Shown piece by piece: positions 6,107 through 6,947 of a stretch of DNA of 6,947 nt. The translations under genes were made by a program, and so were the position numbers. The notes under the pieces were generated by a model. The model made no database searches, was not told where the DNA came from, and saw only the letters and a program-made list of their open reading frames with translations. This DNA is from Desulfobacterales bacterium. GTDB taxonomy: Bacteria; Desulfobacterota; DSM-4660; Desulfatiglandales; Desulfatiglandaceae. How positions within the stretch are numbered: position 1 is the first letter of the stretch; each line of letters begins with the position of its first letter. Where the stretch lies: assembly GCA_027061865.1 (NCBI GenBank), contig JAMOVZ010000099.1, positions 1-6,947 of the forward strand, written 5' to 3'.

Positions 6107-6947
6107 ATGAGTGAGTTTAGTTTCATAGGCACTGATGCCCCAAGGCCGGACGCCCCAGAAAAGGTGGCCGGGAGGGCGCTCTACATACATGATATCAAAC
6201 GGCCTGGCATGCTTTATGGAAAGATAAAGTACAGTGAATGCGCTCATGCCAGGATAAAGCGCATAGACACCTCAAAGGCAGAGAGGCTGCCGGGAGTGCG
6301 GGCAGTCATAACCGCTTATAATACTCCTGAGATCAGGATTGGATTTATCCGGGATAACTTTGCGCTAAAGCGTGACAAGGTAAGGCAATTCAGGGACGAA
6401 GTGGCTGCCGTTGCTGCCATAGACCCTGAGATAGCCCGAGAAGCCGTGGACCTCATAGAGGTGGAATATGAAGAATTACCGGAAGTCTTTACTCCTGAAG
6501 ATGCCCTTAAAGAGGATGCTCCCCTGATTCACGAGGCAGATCCGCGTGGAAGGCCCAAAAAGGACAATCTCGTGCCGGTGCCGTGGAAATTTGTGTCAGG
6601 TGATGTGGAAAAGGCAAAGGAGAAGGCCGCCTATGTGGTTGAAGAAAACTTTGAGACCCAACGGGTCTCACATTGTTGCATGGGAACGGCGGGCTGCATA
6701 GCCGAGTTTGATCTTCAGAATAACCTTACCATGATTACAAAGACCCAGATCCCTTTCCTTGCACAAAACGACTTTAATCAGGCACTCGCTGCAATGGGTC
6801 TTAAAGGGAAACATACACGGGTGATCGTGCCCACCCTGGGAGGGGCATTTGGTACAGGGCTAGACACCCACGGCTATGAGTATATTGCGATCCTGTTGGC
6901 CTATAAGACCGGAAGACCTGTGAAAATCGTGTTGAGCAGGGAAGAGG
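6107..6947 (+). CDS. Molybdenum hydroxylase, molybdopterin-binding large subunit (CoxL/HcrA family), N-terminal part
   Basis: This is the catalytic subunit, cut by the window end after 280 codons and one base; family members run to about 750-800 aa. The ATG at 6107 is ten bases after the small-subunit stop, with GAGGGGG (6095-6101) as ribosome binding site. The N-terminal domain shows APEKVAGRALYIHDIKRPGM (16-35), AHARIKRIDTSKA (46-58), DEVAAVAAIDPEIAREAVDL (97-116) and VEYEELPEVFTPEDAL (119-134). The first molybdopterin part holds SGDVEKA (164-170), SHCCMGTAGCIAEFD (188-202), TQ (213-214) and LGGAFGTGLDTHGYEYIAIL (244-263), then TGRPVKIVLSREE (268-280). Q214 matches the conserved glutamine near molybdenum (Q767 in bovine xanthine oxidase). 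Two motifs are unusual: the GGGFGxK loop reads GGAFGTG, and the conserved L-E-T/P motif reads M-G-T (192-194). The substrate is not predictable; the CoA ligase suggests an aromatic acid or its CoA ester. Confidence 0.93.
   Translation, partial: MSEFSFIGTDAPRPDAPEKVAGRALYIHDIKRPGMLYGKIKYSECAHARIKRIDTSKAERLPGVRAVITAYNTPEIRIGFIRDNFALKRDKVRQFRDEVAAVAAIDPEIAREAVDLIEVEYEELPEVFTPEDALKEDAPLIHEADPRGRPKKDNLVPVPWKFVSGDVEKAKEKAAYVVEENFETQRVSHCCMGTAGCIAEFDLQNNLTMITKTQIPFLAQNDFNQALAAMGLKGKHTRVIVPTLGGAFGTGLDTHGYEYIAILLAYKTGRPVKIVLSREE

Overview
The window carries seven genes, all on the + strand and tightly spaced; two are cut by the window edges. It reads as part of a catabolic gene cluster from an anaerobic or facultative bacterium. 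GC content looks moderate, roughly half. A separate-subunit TRAP transporter, two CoA ligases of different families and a three-subunit molybdenum hydroxylase together resemble gene content common in Desulfobacterota (former Deltaproteobacteria) that degrade organic or aromatic acids. That taxonomic guess is inference from gene content only; there is no rRNA or other marker here.

Layout: (1) positions 1-361, the C-terminal end of an acyl-CoA synthetase of the AMP-binding (ANL) class. Its open frame runs about 45 residues past the family's normal end and overlaps the next start codon, which looks like a lost stop at a six-G run. (2) 358-3288, a complete TRAP transporter: periplasmic binding protein DctP, small membrane subunit DctQ and large membrane subunit DctM. 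A strong stem-loop lies between dctP and dctQ, and dctQ and dctM overlap by four bases. (3) 3325-4617, a complete PaaK-family aryl-CoA ligase with several unusual motif residues. (4) 4720 to the end, a xanthine-dehydrogenase-family enzyme in the order FAD subunit, 2x[2Fe-2S] subunit, molybdopterin subunit; the last is cut at residue 280.

A working model (inference): the TRAP system uses an ion gradient to import an organic acid caught in the periplasm, a CoA ligase activates it with ATP and CoA, and the molybdenum enzyme hydroxylates or reductively dehydroxylates it, or its thioester. The substrate cannot be named. The FAD subunit lacks room and cysteines for the extra [4Fe-4S] cluster of 4-hydroxybenzoyl-CoA reductase, and the molybdenum subunit has unusual residues in otherwise conserved motifs, so a plain 4-hydroxybenzoyl-CoA reductase is not well supported.

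No mobile elements, tRNA, rRNA or CRISPR arrays were seen. No gap between genes exceeds 102 bases, apart from about 90 bases (267-357) that are probably non-coding although an open frame crosses them.
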